Shown here piece after piece: positions 24,650-33,068 of a stretch of 48,495 bases of DNA. The DNA comes from Streptococcus mitis. GTDB taxonomy: Bacteria > Bacillota > Bacilli > Lactobacillales > Streptococcaceae. Where the stretch lies: NCBI GenBank assembly GCA_018364455.1, contig JAGZLW010000012.1:1-48495 (forward strand), read 5' to 3'. The translations under genes were made by a program, and so were the position numbers. Below the pieces are notes generated by a model that worked only from the letters and a program-made list of their open reading frames with translations, searched no databases and was not told where the DNA came from. How positions within the stretch are numbered: the first letter of the stretch is position 1; every line of letters starts with the position of its first letter.

Positions 24650-25342
24650 TTATTTTAGCACTTCAAACACGGTTTGAAACATGATTTTGATGTCTCCAAG
24701 GAAACTAAACTCTCGGAGATAGGCGAGGTTATAGCGCATCTTTTCAGGAAGAACATGCTCTACATAGGCTTGGTCAACTGACAGACCTTTTTCGGTCATT
24801 TGACTAATAATGGTGTCCTCATCCTTGTAGTTGATGCTGGCTGGAGAGGTAATTCCTGCTGGTAAAAGCAAGGTCGCCATCATTTCAGGACTATACTGCT
24901 CTGTGTAACGTGGCACTTCAGGACGTGTACCGACAAAGGACATTTCGCCTTTAAGGACATTGACCAGCTGAGGCAGTTCGTCCAAACGCACACGGCGGAT
25001 GAAATTGCCAACCTTGGTAATGCGGCTGTCGTTAGCTGAAGTCACCAGACTTCCTTTTTTATCCGCATCCGTCACCATGGTACGGAACTTCCAAATCTTG
25101 AAAGGTCGATTGTACTGGGTCACGCGCTCTTGCTTGTAAATAACTGGCCCCTTGCTATCTAACTTAATCCAAATGCTCAAAATCAGAAAGACTGGGGAAG
25201 TTAAAATCAGTAAGACCAAGGCCAGAACCCAGTCCAAGCAACGCTTGAAAATCAGCGAACCCTTCCTTTTAGAGACAAGCTGGTAGTAAGACTCAACCTC
25301 GCTTGATTTCATTTCCACGGGCAAGTCTTCCCATTTCAGCAT
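24650..25342 (-). CDS. Initiating sugar-phosphate transferase, probable AATGal-1-P transferase
   Basis: 230 residues of the bacterial sugar transferase (PglC/WcaJ C-terminal) family. One N-terminal membrane segment (WVLALVLLILTSPVFLILSI) is followed by KRCLDW, IWKFRTMVTDAD, the RLDELPQLVNVLKGEMSFVG catalytic block and GTRPEVP. It should load the first sugar onto undecaprenyl phosphate at the inner membrane face. It lies 42 bp upstream of the aminotransferase in the same direction, supporting a role in teichoic acid assembly. An AAAGGAG site precedes the ATG. Confidence 0.88.
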   Translation of the reverse strand: MLKWEDLPVEMKSSEVESYYQLVSKRKGSLIFKRCLDWVLALVLLILTSPVFLILSIWIKLDSKGPVIYKQERVTQYNRPFKIWKFRTMVTDADKKGSLVTSANDSRITKVGNFIRRVRLDELPQLVNVLKGEMSFVGTRPEVPRYTEQYSPEMMATLLLPAGITSPASINYKDEDTIISQMTEKGLSVDQAYVEHVLPEKMRYNLAYLREFSFLGDIKIMFQTVFEVLK

Positions 25343-25387
25343 GCTGTTTCTCCTTTGTTTTTATTATACTATTTATCAACATTTTTC

Positions 25388-25396
25388 ATTATACCA
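25388..25396 (-). promoter_or_regulatory. Candidate extended -10 promoter for the sugar transferase
   Basis: Minus-strand TGGTATAAT fits the extended -10 pattern about 50 bp before the sugar transferase ATG. A second TATAAT (25368-25363) lies closer. No clear -35 is visible for either. Confidence 0.4.
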
Positions 25397-25450
25397 CAAA
25401 ATGGAAAAGGCGGTGAAAGAAATCTGTAATTTGAAAGATTTACTTCTTAC

Positions 25451-25470
25451 ACTCAATGAAAATCAAAGAG
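25451..25470 (-). repeat. BOX element fragment
   Basis: The 20 bases ACTCAATGAA AATCAAAGAG are the inverted end of boxC, identical to the right end of the complete elements at 33555 and 48387. It lies directly after the ABC transporter stop codon. The remainder of the element is missing, so it is a deletion relic. Confidence 0.65.
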
Positions 25471-25472
25471 TA

Positions 25473-27215
25473 TTAGTCCATGGCCCCTGCCTGCAAGCTA
25501 TACATCTTGTGATAGGTTCCTCCCAAGGCCAAGAGTTCCTCATGTGTTCCACTCTCGATGATGCGCCCCTTGTCCAAAACATAGATGCAGTTGGCGTCTT
25601 GGATGGTAGAAAGGCGATGAGCGATGGCAATGGTTGTCCGTCCCTGTCTCATCTTAGCCAGTGAAGCTTGAACCAAACTTTCTGTTTCAGAGTCAATATT
25701 GGCTGTCGCTTCATCCAAAATCAAGATTTTAGGCTGACTGGCGACTGTTCTAGCAAAGGCAAGAAGCTGGCGTTGCCCAGTAGAGAAGCTCGAACCACGC
25801 TCAGACACAGGAGCATCATAGCCCAGAGGAAGTTCTTGAATAAAGGAATCTGCATCCACGAAGCTAGCTGCAACCTGTACCTGCTCATCACTAAGATTTT
25901 GGTACATGGCGATATTGGATTTGATGGTTCCATGATAGAGGAAGGGATCCTGCAAGACCAGCCCTATGTTCTTTCTCAGCTCTTCTTGACTGTAGTTCCT
26001 AATATCCACATCATCCAAGAGAACTCGGCCTGACTGGAATTCATAAAAGCGCATGAGAACATTGATAATAGACGATTTTCCAGAACCTGTATGACCCACA
26101 AAGGCAATGGTTTCACCCTTATTAACAGAGAAAGAAATATCATCCAGTATCGGGTGCTTGCCATCATATGAGAAACATACGTGTTCAAAACGAATATTGC
26201 CTTCTTTGATCTCAGCTTGGCTATTTTCCTGAAGGGGCTCATAGGTCCTCTCATCGATTAAGGCAAAAACACGGCCTGCAGAAACCATAGACGTTTGAAG
26301 GGTTGAAAAGTTTTGCGTCACCTCAATCAAGGGATCAAAGAGGCGATTGATATACTGGATAAAGGCATACATGGTCCCTGCTGTTATTCCCAGATAAAGT
26401 CCACGGTAGCCAAAATAAGCCATTAAAACTGCATATCCTAGGAGTTTCAGCAAACTCATGGCAGGGCGCAAAAAGAGGGCATCCAAGGCTACAGAACGGT
26501 TGGCATAGACCAAGTGTTCTTGGTTGATTTCATCAAACTCTGACTGTAGGCGCTTCTCTTGATTAAAGGCCTGGATAATCCTGATTCCCTCGATGTTTTC
26601 GGCCAGCTTACTATTGATATCCGACAAGAGACTTCTGGTTTTCTCAATAATCTTGACGGATTTTTTCCGATAAAGATTGACCAAAAGGAAAATCAAGGGG
26701 AGAAAGAGCAAGACTAAAGCCGTCAAACGAAAATCCAGAACCAACATGGTATAAAGTGTTGTCAGAAAGATAAAAACTGCAGAGATAAAGCTGGATAAAA
26801 TCCCTGAAAACATATCACTGATGGTCTCGGTGTCATTTGTCAAACGAGAGACAATAGAGCCTGCAGGCGTTTTATCAAAGTAAGACATGCCTAGCTTCTC
26901 CATATTGGCAAAGGCATCACGTCGGATATCTCTAACGATGCTGTAGGACACGCGCGCAAAGAGGAGATTTCCCACATATTGGACAATCGTTTGAAGAATG
27001 TAGAGACCATAGTAAACTAGCAAAACTGTAACAGCAAGCTTATTGAGATTGTTTAGATACTGGTCGATAAAGTGGGAAGCCACAAGGGGAATGACGCTTT
27101 TAATGACCGTAGTCGCTAGGAGAAAACTGAGTGCCAAAAAGGTCAGGAGTCCATAGGGCTTGAGATAGGACATCAAACGCTTCAATACAGCCCATTGTTC
27201 TTTCTTATTCTGCAT
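25473..27215 (-). CDS. ABC multidrug/lipid exporter half-transporter (canonical-site subunit)
   Basis: 580 residues: six-segment transmembrane domain (~20-310) fused to a nucleotide-binding domain. Walker A is GHTGSGKSS, the signature is variant (FSTGQRQ instead of LSGGQ), and Walker B ends LILDEATANID with the catalytic Glu. It overlaps the partner gene by 11 bp. The partner has Asp in place of that Glu, so the two form a heterodimeric exporter with one degenerate ATP site, as in BmrCD or TM287/288. The substrate is unknown; the neighbouring teichoic acid genes do not prove a role there. Confidence 0.9.
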   Translation of the reverse strand: MQNKKEQWAVLKRLMSYLKPYGLLTFLALSFLLATTVIKSVIPLVASHFIDQYLNNLNKLAVTVLLVYYGLYILQTIVQYVGNLLFARVSYSIVRDIRRDAFANMEKLGMSYFDKTPAGSIVSRLTNDTETISDMFSGILSSFISAVFIFLTTLYTMLVLDFRLTALVLLFLPLIFLLVNLYRKKSVKIIEKTRSLLSDINSKLAENIEGIRIIQAFNQEKRLQSEFDEINQEHLVYANRSVALDALFLRPAMSLLKLLGYAVLMAYFGYRGLYLGITAGTMYAFIQYINRLFDPLIEVTQNFSTLQTSMVSAGRVFALIDERTYEPLQENSQAEIKEGNIRFEHVCFSYDGKHPILDDISFSVNKGETIAFVGHTGSGKSSIINVLMRFYEFQSGRVLLDDVDIRNYSQEELRKNIGLVLQDPFLYHGTIKSNIAMYQNLSDEQVQVAASFVDADSFIQELPLGYDAPVSERGSSFSTGQRQLLAFARTVASQPKILILDEATANIDSETESLVQASLAKMRQGRTTIAIAHRLSTIQDANCIYVLDKGRIIESGTHEELLALGGTYHKMYSLQAGAMD

Positions 27216-28950
27216 CTTCTTCTCCTTTCATTTCCAACTGCTGAGACTGGTAGGTTTGGGCATACCAGCCATCCAGAGTTAGCAGGTCTTCGTGTGTACC
27301 CCGTTCGATAATTTGACCATTTTGCAGAACCAAGATCAGATCTGCATGAACAACTGCACTGAGGCGATGCGCTGTGATAATGGTTGTCTTGTCCTTGCGC
27401 ATTTCCTTTAGATTGTCAATAATCGCATACTCTGTCTTGGCATCCACGGCCGACAAGGAATCATCTAAAATCAAGATATCTGGGTCTAAAATCATAGCCC
27501 GACTCATAGCTAGACGCTGCTTTTGACCACCTGAGAGACTGACTCCCTTTTCACCAATCAGCGTATCAAAACCTTGAGGCATGGCTAGAATGTCTTGGTA
27601 AATTTGAGCTAGCTTCGTCGCTTCCTCGACTGCTGAAAGCGACAAATTAGGATCACCAAAACGAATATTATCTAAGATAGAGGTCGCAAAGAGAAACTGG
27701 TCCTGAGGAACATAGCCCATAAGACTACGAAGGTCTGTCAGACGATAATCCCGAATATCGTGACCATTTAGATAAATGGCTCCCTTGTCCACATCGTATT
27801 CACGCAAAAGGAGCTTAATCAAGGACGTTTTCCCAGAGCCTGTCTGCCCGACCAAGCCCAGAGTTTGCCCTTTTTCCAGACTAAAGTGAATATCCGTCAG
27901 TGTTTCCTCATTTTCAAAGGCAAAGCTGTCAATGGCGTACTGCAAGCGCCCATTTTCAATACTGTCTAGAGGAAACTCGGGGTCTTGTACAGGTGATTCC
28001 TGAGACAAAAGTTCCTCAATCCGCTGGTAGGAAACCTTCCCTCGCTGGGTAATATTAAAGAGGAAGCCGATGGCCATAAGAGGCCAAACTAGCATATCCA
28101 AATAGCTAATAAAGGTTACCAGATTCCCAACCGTAATCTGCCCATCCTGAACCATCAAGGAACCAACCAAGAGGGTTAACACATAGGATGAACCAACAAA
28201 CAAGAGAACCATGGGGTCAAAGAGACTATCGTATTTCATGGTTTGGAGGTTCTTTTGGAAGGTCAATTCATTGACTGCCTGAAAGGACTTGAGCTCATCC
28301 GCCTGATACCCGAAAGACTTGGTCACTTTAATACCCGATACAGACTCCTGAACCTTGTTATTGAGTTCGGAAAAGGCGGCCTGTGATTCGCCAAAGGCCT
28401 TGTGGGTCTTTCTCCCTAGACGACTGGTCGCATAAGCCATGAAAGGCAGGGGAAGAATGGCAACCAAGGTCATCTGCCATGAAATGCTAAAAAGCATGGT
28501 CAGCAAGGTCACTAAAGCCGTGATAGAGGCATCCACCGCAGACATAACCCCTCCCCCTGCGAGACGGGTTAAGGCATTGATATCGTTGGTTGCGTGTGCC
28601 ATCAGGTCCCCCGTCCGATAAGTTTGATAAAAAGCTGGAGACATTTTTGTAAAATGCTCAAATAAGCGAGAGCGCATAATCTGCCCCAAACGGTAGGAAG
28701 TTCCAAGGATATACATCCGCCAAACATAACGCAGATAGTACATCCCAAAAGCCGAAAGAAGCAAATAAAATAGGGCAAGAAGGAGGTCCTGCTGGGTTAA
28801 TTGCCCCGATGTGATGGCATCAATGACCCTCCCCATAACCATGGGGGGAATGAGGTTGAGGACGGAAACCAAGACCAGAGCCACAATCCCGACTAAATAA
28901 CGGCGTTTTTCTAACTTGAAAAACCACCAAAGTTTTTGAATAATGGACAT
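27205..28950 (-). CDS. ABC exporter half-transporter (degenerate-site subunit)
   Basis: 581 residues from the ATG at 28950 (MSIIQKLWWFF), preceded by AAAGGGATGTT; a longer frame start lacks a ribosome site. Six membrane segments, then Walker A GQTGSGKTS, a canonical LSGGQ signature, and Walker B LILDDSLSAVD where Asp replaces the catalytic Glu. That substitution, combined with the partner's variant signature, defines the degenerate site of a heterodimer. It is the upstream gene of the pair. Drug or lipid export is the usual family role. Confidence 0.9.
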   Translation of the reverse strand: MSIIQKLWWFFKLEKRRYLVGIVALVLVSVLNLIPPMVMGRVIDAITSGQLTQQDLLLALFYLLLSAFGMYYLRYVWRMYILGTSYRLGQIMRSRLFEHFTKMSPAFYQTYRTGDLMAHATNDINALTRLAGGGVMSAVDASITALVTLLTMLFSISWQMTLVAILPLPFMAYATSRLGRKTHKAFGESQAAFSELNNKVQESVSGIKVTKSFGYQADELKSFQAVNELTFQKNLQTMKYDSLFDPMVLLFVGSSYVLTLLVGSLMVQDGQITVGNLVTFISYLDMLVWPLMAIGFLFNITQRGKVSYQRIEELLSQESPVQDPEFPLDSIENGRLQYAIDSFAFENEETLTDIHFSLEKGQTLGLVGQTGSGKTSLIKLLLREYDVDKGAIYLNGHDIRDYRLTDLRSLMGYVPQDQFLFATSILDNIRFGDPNLSLSAVEEATKLAQIYQDILAMPQGFDTLIGEKGVSLSGGQKQRLAMSRAMILDPDILILDDSLSAVDAKTEYAIIDNLKEMRKDKTTIITAHRLSAVVHADLILVLQNGQIIERGTHEDLLTLDGWYAQTYQSQQLEMKGEEDAE

Positions 28951-28975
28951 AACATCCCTTTCTGATTGCAAATAG

Positions 28976-29002
28976 AAACCTGAGGCCAAGACCCCAGGTT
29001 TT
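28976..29002. terminator. Hairpin between DUF421 gene and ABC exporter genes
   Basis: AAACCTG/CAGGTTT stem (arms at 28976-28982 and 28995-29001). The T-run is better on the plus strand than on the minus strand, so termination of the leftward DUF421 transcript is only partial if it occurs. Confidence 0.45.
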
Positions 29003-29004
29003 TC

Positions 29005-29640
29005 TTATTCATAGGTTACGACTGTGACCGCACCCTTGTCATACTCAGCGATAAAGATATTGGCTACATTGTCATGCCCTTGCTTGCTGAGGTTATCAAG
29101 CAGCCATTCTTCGTTACGACCAATCGACTCCAAAACATCGACTTGTATCACACCGTCAGTCACAACTGGATACTTAGGATTTTCATCCCCCATTTGGACC
29201 ACGATGAGTTGGCCATTTTGCTCCTGCACAGCTCGTTTGACCTGCTTCATCTGGAAAATTCCTTGGCTACGAAGTTTGAGGGCTACTTCCGCTGCAGACA
29301 AGCCAACTGAACGACAGGCTTCTGGGTCAATCTGACCATTTTTGATGAGGAGAGTTGGCTTACCATCAATCAAGCGTTTGACAAAACGAACATTGTTATT
29401 GAGCCACTTGAGGGTCAAGACCAAAATCGTCCACATCATCAAAATCACTGCATACTGGAGAATGCTGATAGAACTATTGTAAATCACCCCACCGATGATA
29501 CCACCGAGAACATAGTTCTGAATTTGGTCTGTCGCAGAGTTAGGTGCTAGGTTCCCCTTTCCTGTCACATTGATAACAAAAACAAGCGAGAAGAGCCCCA
29601 AGGCCAGTTTGATTAAAATTTCCATATAGTTGAGCGTCAT
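29005..29640 (-). CDS. DUF421 (YetF-family) membrane protein
   Basis: 211 residues with three N-terminal hydrophobic segments (to about residue 80) and a soluble two-part domain containing KPTLLIKNGQID and LRSQGIF, the hallmarks of YetF/YcaP proteins. The family is widespread in spore formers and cocci with no settled function. Its start overlaps the preceding DUF3290 gene by four bases, so the two proteins are co-translated and may interact. Confidence 0.85.
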   Translation of the reverse strand: MTLNYMEILIKLALGLFSLVFVINVTGKGNLAPNSATDQIQNYVLGGIIGGVIYNSSISILQYAVILMMWTILVLTLKWLNNNVRFVKRLIDGKPTLLIKNGQIDPEACRSVGLSAAEVALKLRSQGIFQMKQVKRAVQEQNGQLIVVQMGDENPKYPVVTDGVIQVDVLESIGRNEEWLLDNLSKQGHDNVANIFIAEYDKGAVTVVTYE

Positions 29641-30092
29641 TTGTTTACCTCCACCAATTCAATAGCGTCTGTTTGATTCAATTCTAATTTCTCTAAAAGA
29701 TACTTGTCTGGTTGGCTCCCGTTCATGGCGCGGTAGAAATTTGGACCTACCTTGACAAGCGCTCCATCAGTGGCTGCAGAAGTATTGACATAAACTTCTG
29801 ATTTATCCACTCCCAAGTCTTTGGAAACAACCTCTATGAAATGAAGGGAGGTTTGAAATTGGTTGTTAGAGGCTTGATTGGTCTGGTATTTTGAGATTGT
29901 CACCAAAAGCATGGCCACCAAGGTCAAGGCCAAAATCATGACCAATTCCCGAAACTTAGTCCCCTTTTTATCACGATAGGCTTTAAAAGCAAAAAATCCT
30001 GTGATAGCTAGGAGAACAATTCCAAAGCCAATCATGATGCCATTTTGCTGACTGATTTGGCTAAGTACATAGTCATATGAGTAAAATTTCAT
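29637..30092 (-). CDS. DUF3290 membrane protein
   Basis: 151 residues: short N-terminus, two membrane segments (GIMIGFGIVLLAITGFFAF and LVMILALTLVAMLLVTI), then an extracytoplasmic domain of about 80 residues. DUF3290 genes commonly sit before DUF421 genes in streptococci and lactobacilli, and this pair overlaps. Function is unknown. Its promoter uses a -35 box inside the left 34-bp direct repeat. Confidence 0.8.
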   Translation of the reverse strand: MKFYSYDYVLSQISQQNGIMIGFGIVLLAITGFFAFKAYRDKKGTKFRELVMILALTLVAMLLVTISKYQTNQASNNQFQTSLHFIEVVSKDLGVDKSEVYVNTSAATDGALVKVGPNFYRAMNGSQPDKYLLEKLELNQTDAIELVEVNK

Positions 30093-30125
30093 TTATTTTC
30101 ACTCCCTTTCATAAAATCATTCTTA

Positions 30126-30154
30126 ATTATAAACGAAAGAGAGTGATTTTTCAA
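30126..30154 (-). promoter_or_regulatory. Promoter of DUF3290-DUF421 operon
   Basis: Minus-strand TTGAAA (30154-30149), 17-bp spacer, TATAAT (30131-30126). The -35 lies within the direct repeat 30141-30174. Confidence 0.75.
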
Positions 30155-30174
30155 GCCATACGTTGGGGAAATAG
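30141..30174 (+). repeat. Left direct repeat flanking the sdp-like cassette
   Basis: The 34-bp sequence beginning GAGTGATTTTTCAAG and ending GTTGGGGAAATAG recurs at 32145-32178 in the same orientation with two differences. It contains the -35 of the DUF3290 operon (TTTCAA) and an unused TTGGGG. Confidence 0.88.
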
Positions 30175-30218
30175 ACTTATCAGACCAACTTCTCTAACTA
30201 ATGACTCAAATACCTGTT

Positions 30219-30860
30219 TCAAGATTCTAATTTTGATAATTGATAAGAATAGACACTAGGAATTATCACTACAAAGAAAAGTGTCAAGAAGAATACCCAG
30301 TAAACATATAGTTGCACAAAGGAATTTAGAAACAATAACAATCCTCCTAACACCCAAATTTTTCCAGCTAATCGATGTGTTTTTCTCCAGTTTTTATCAC
30401 TCTCCAAGGTCCACGGAAGTCGAATACCTATTATATAATTTCGGTGTGTTTTTGGTAGATAATTTCCAATTACGATCATAACGACTCCCATAAAAATCTG
30501 AGCTAGTAGCCCACTCATCATGGAATAACCCAAAGATTCTCCGAAGATAGAAATCATTAATAGACAAGATACAAAAGGAATAATCCAGTAAATCAAAACT
30601 TGTATTTTTGAACTGATATTGCTAGATTTAGGATCCTTAATCATTAAAAATAGAAGCAACCAATGCATCAAAAGCATGAGAGTAGGTAATCCAAAGATAG
30701 CAAACATTTTATGATTGTAGCCATCTGCTTGACCCAGTAGATTAAAATGAGTGGGTATCTCCTCTGGTAATTGATACCAGAAAACACAACCTACAAGGGA
30801 AGATAGTAGGATGAGAATACTCGTAAATAATAGCAATTTCTTATTGATTTTTACCTTCAT
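30219..30860 (-). CDS. SdpI-family immunity-like membrane protein
   Basis: 213 residues with about six membrane segments. The N-terminal DUF1648 motif LPEEIPTHFNLLGQADGY and the SdpI signature NYLPKTHRNYIIGIRLPWTL followed by NWRKTHRLAGK are clear. In Bacillus subtilis SdpI gives immunity to the SdpC toxin and sequesters the repressor SdpR. The gene begins directly after the ArsR-type regulator stop. No sdpC-like toxin is found in the window, so it may protect against toxins of other cells or be repurposed. Confidence 0.88.
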   Translation of the reverse strand: MKVKINKKLLLFTSILILLSSLVGCVFWYQLPEEIPTHFNLLGQADGYNHKMFAIFGLPTLMLLMHWLLLFLMIKDPKSSNISSKIQVLIYWIIPFVSCLLMISIFGESLGYSMMSGLLAQIFMGVVMIVIGNYLPKTHRNYIIGIRLPWTLESDKNWRKTHRLAGKIWVLGGLLLFLNSFVQLYVYWVFFLTLFFVVIIPSVYSYQLSKLES

Positions 30861-31127
30861 CTAAAGATCTCCTTTCAAATCTGCTAACCACACCATCATA
30901 TCCTCTAAAACCGATGTATTTAACTCATAATAAATAAAGTTTTTTTCTTTCATTTCATGAACCAAATCCGCTGCTTTCAAAATCGTGAGATGGTGTGAAA
31001 TAGTTGCATTAGTCAACTCGAATTGACTGGCAATTTCTCCTGCAGATAATCTACCTGCTTTGAGTAAATTTAAAATCTCTCTCCTAACTGGATGAGATAA
31101 GGCTTTAAAGCTATTTGCAAAACTCAT
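30861..31127 (-). CDS. ArsR/SdpR-family transcriptional repressor
   Basis: 88 residues, a minimal winged-helix ArsR fold: LSHPVRREILNLLKAGRLSAG, EIASQFELTNATISHHLTIL (recognition helix) and a short wing KEKNFIYYEL. No metal-binding cysteine pair is present, consistent with SdpR rather than metal sensors. It starts inside the CPBP gene end (17-bp overlap) after AAAGGAGG. It probably binds the inverted repeats at 32029-32050 and 32082-32109 and is titrated by the SdpI homologue. Confidence 0.87.
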   Translation of the reverse strand: MSFANSFKALSHPVRREILNLLKAGRLSAGEIASQFELTNATISHHLTILKAADLVHEMKEKNFIYYELNTSVLEDMMVWLADLKGDL

Positions 31128-32010
31128 AATGCCTCCTTTCCCTTTGTAATATTAGTAGGGCTAGGACTAAGCAAGGTAGAACTGATAGTATTCCTGTCGG
31201 TGATGGGCCTAAAATCAAGAGGCTTGAAACTTTTTCTCCTGGTAATTGAAAGAGTAACCCAATACCTGCAGTTGCATTGATTGCCCCATGAAATAGGGCA
31301 GAAGCCCAGATAGAACCTGTCTTTTCCAACAACCAGCTCAACAATATTCCTAGGCTAAAACAAAATAGAAACATAGCAACAACTCCCAAAACGGGATAAG
31401 CAAAATAAGATAGTCCATAATTATAGCCTTGCAAATTGATTGGTAGATGCCAAATACTCCAAATGAGACCAAGCAAGACATGAGTCTGGACTAGTGAAAA
31501 GCGTTCTCTTAGAGCTGGGTAAAGATAGCCACGCCAACCAATTTCCTCTCCCAATGCAAAGAAACTATTAAGAAAAGGAGCGTAGGTCAAACTAGCTAGG
31601 ATTTGAATCAAGGCCAAGAAAGATAAGGGAACGGTTGATTGAGAGACACCTTTTTCTTGTAAGATGGCTTGAATAGATTCAAAACCAAGGCTGAAATTGC
31701 TAGGGAATACAAGAAAATAAAGTCCCGCTCCTAAAAAACTGATGACAGCTGGTAACCAGATAGCTAGTAAGTAAAAGCGCCAGTTCCTCTTGATATTCAC
31801 GGCTAATTTAGATTTGATTCCACTAGGTTGATTCGTTATTTTCCCTAAAAGAAAGACTGCAAGCGCAGGCATCCACATGGCTACAATACTAGCAAGTTGA
31901 CTCCATGGAGAATTTAGACCAACACCACCTATCCATAGTGCCAACCATATTATCCAAGCAAGGGCATAAGCCAAGACCACAAAAAGAAGGATTGTTCTCT
32001 TATTTGACAT
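31111..32010 (-). CDS. CPBP intramembrane metalloprotease (Abi family)
   Basis: 299 residues with about eight hydrophobic segments. The CPBP motifs are present: EEIGWRGYLYP (EExxxR, catalytic glutamates), HLPINL and HGAINA (metal ligands). Members process prenylated proteins or act in bacteriocin maturation and self-immunity. It is the first gene of the CPBP-sdpR-sdpI unit. No good Shine-Dalgarno precedes the ATG at 32010. Its job here is inferred as bacteriocin resistance or signal processing. Confidence 0.87.
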   Translation of the reverse strand: MSNKRTILLFVVLAYALAWIIWLALWIGGVGLNSPWSQLASIVAMWMPALAVFLLGKITNQPSGIKSKLAVNIKRNWRFYLLAIWLPAVISFLGAGLYFLVFPSNFSLGFESIQAILQEKGVSQSTVPLSFLALIQILASLTYAPFLNSFFALGEEIGWRGYLYPALRERFSLVQTHVLLGLIWSIWHLPINLQGYNYGLSYFAYPVLGVVAMFLFCFSLGILLSWLLEKTGSIWASALFHGAINATAGIGLLFQLPGEKVSSLLILGPSPTGILSVLPCLVLALLILQRERRHYEFCK

Positions 32011-32028
32011 ATATGTAACTTCACTTTC

Positions 32029-32109
32029 TATTTAGATGTTTTTCTAAATAACATTATACACCTTTCTATTCTAAACACAAGAACTATTTAGATTTTTTTC
32101 TAAATAGTT
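32029..32109 (-). promoter_or_regulatory. Promoter and paired operators of the CPBP-sdpR-sdpI cassette
   Basis: Minus-strand TTGTGT and TATAAT (32058-32053) with a 16-bp spacer. Two matching inverted repeats bracket it: TATTTAGA/TCTAAATA at 32029-32050 and AACTATTTAGA/TCTAAATAGTT at 32082-32109. The shared half-site TATTTAGA suggests one repressor, probably the cassette's ArsR protein. Confidence 0.75.
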
Positions 32110-32144
32110 TAGGGGATTTTTATTTTCTCAGGATAAAGTCTAAA

Positions 32145-32178
32145 GAGTAATTTTTCAAACCATACGTTGGGGAAATAG
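32145..32178 (+). repeat. Right direct repeat flanking the sdp-like cassette
   Basis: Second copy of the 34-bp repeat (two mismatches to 30141-30174). It provides the TTGGGG -35 of the exonuclease promoter and carries an unused TTTCAA. Confidence 0.88.
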
Positions 32179-32196
32179 GCCTTTTTTTGGTATAAT
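32167..32196 (+). promoter_or_regulatory. exoA promoter
   Basis: TTGGGG (32167-32172) and TATAAT (32191-32196), 18-bp spacer, with an extended TGG before the -10. Confidence 0.7.
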
Positions 32197-32229
32197 AAAA
32201 TCTATAATCTGAATGAAAAAGGTAACTTT

Positions 32230-33057
32230 ATGAAACTTATCTCATGGAATATTGATTCCCTCAATGCTGCCCTAACTAGTGACTCAGCTCGTGCCAAATT
32301 GTCCCAAGAAGTACTAGAAACTTTAGTCGCTGAAAATGCTGATATCATTGCTATCCAAGAAACCAAGCTTTCTGCCAAGGGTCCTACAAAGAAACACTTG
32401 GAAATTTTAGAAGAACTCTTCCCAGGCTACGAAAACACATGGCGCTCTTCTCAAGAGCCTGCCCGTAAAGGCTATGCTGGAACCATGTTCCTTTATAAGA
32501 AAGAACTCATACCAACTATCTCCTTCCCAGAAATCGGTGCCCCTTCTACCATGGACTTGGAAGGTCGTATCATCACTCTAGAATTTGATGAATTTTTCGT
32601 GACCCAAGTTTACACTCCAAACGCTGGTGACGGTCTCAAACGCTTGGAAGAACGCCAAATCTGGGATGTCAAATATGCTGAGTACTTGGCTCAACTAGAC
32701 AAAGAAAAACCAGTCCTTGCGACCGGTGACTACAACGTTGCCCACAATGAAATCGACCTTGCAAATCCTGCCAGCAACCGCCGTTCACCTGGATTTACCG
32801 ACGAGGAGCGTGCTGGATTTACCAACCTTTTAGCAACTGGATTTACGGATACCTTCCGCCACATTCACGGCGATGTTCCAGAACGCTACACTTGGTGGGC
32901 ACAGCGCAGCAAGACTTCTAAAATCAACAATACAGGCTGGAGAATCGACTACTGGCTCACCAGCAACCGCATCGCTGACAAAGTAACTAAGTCTGATATG
33001 ATTGACTCCGGTGCGCGCCAAGACCACACACCCATTGTCATGGAGATTGAACTCTAA
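32230..33057 (+). CDS. exoA: Exodeoxyribonuclease III / AP endonuclease
   Basis: 275 residues of the endonuclease/exonuclease/phosphatase family. Catalytic motifs: SWNIDSLNAAL (Asn), IQETKLS (metal Glu), TGDYNVAH (Asp/Asn pair), RIDYWLTS and the final DHTPIVMEI (His). It cuts at abasic sites and trims 3' ends in base excision repair. It is followed by a VOC-family gene 11 bp later, likely co-transcribed. Confidence 0.95.
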   Translation: MKLISWNIDSLNAALTSDSARAKLSQEVLETLVAENADIIAIQETKLSAKGPTKKHLEILEELFPGYENTWRSSQEPARKGYAGTMFLYKKELIPTISFPEIGAPSTMDLEGRIITLEFDEFFVTQVYTPNAGDGLKRLEERQIWDVKYAEYLAQLDKEKPVLATGDYNVAHNEIDLANPASNRRSPGFTDEERAGFTNLLATGFTDTFRHIHGDVPERYTWWAQRSKTSKINNTGWRIDYWLTSNRIADKVTKSDMIDSGARQDHTPIVMEIEL

Positions 33058-33068
33058 GGAGAAAACGA

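Noticed and set aside
30219..32010. A toxin gene (sdpC-like or bacteriocin) within the immunity cassette
   Set aside because: No additional ORF with a signal peptide or double-glycine leader fits between or beside the three genes.
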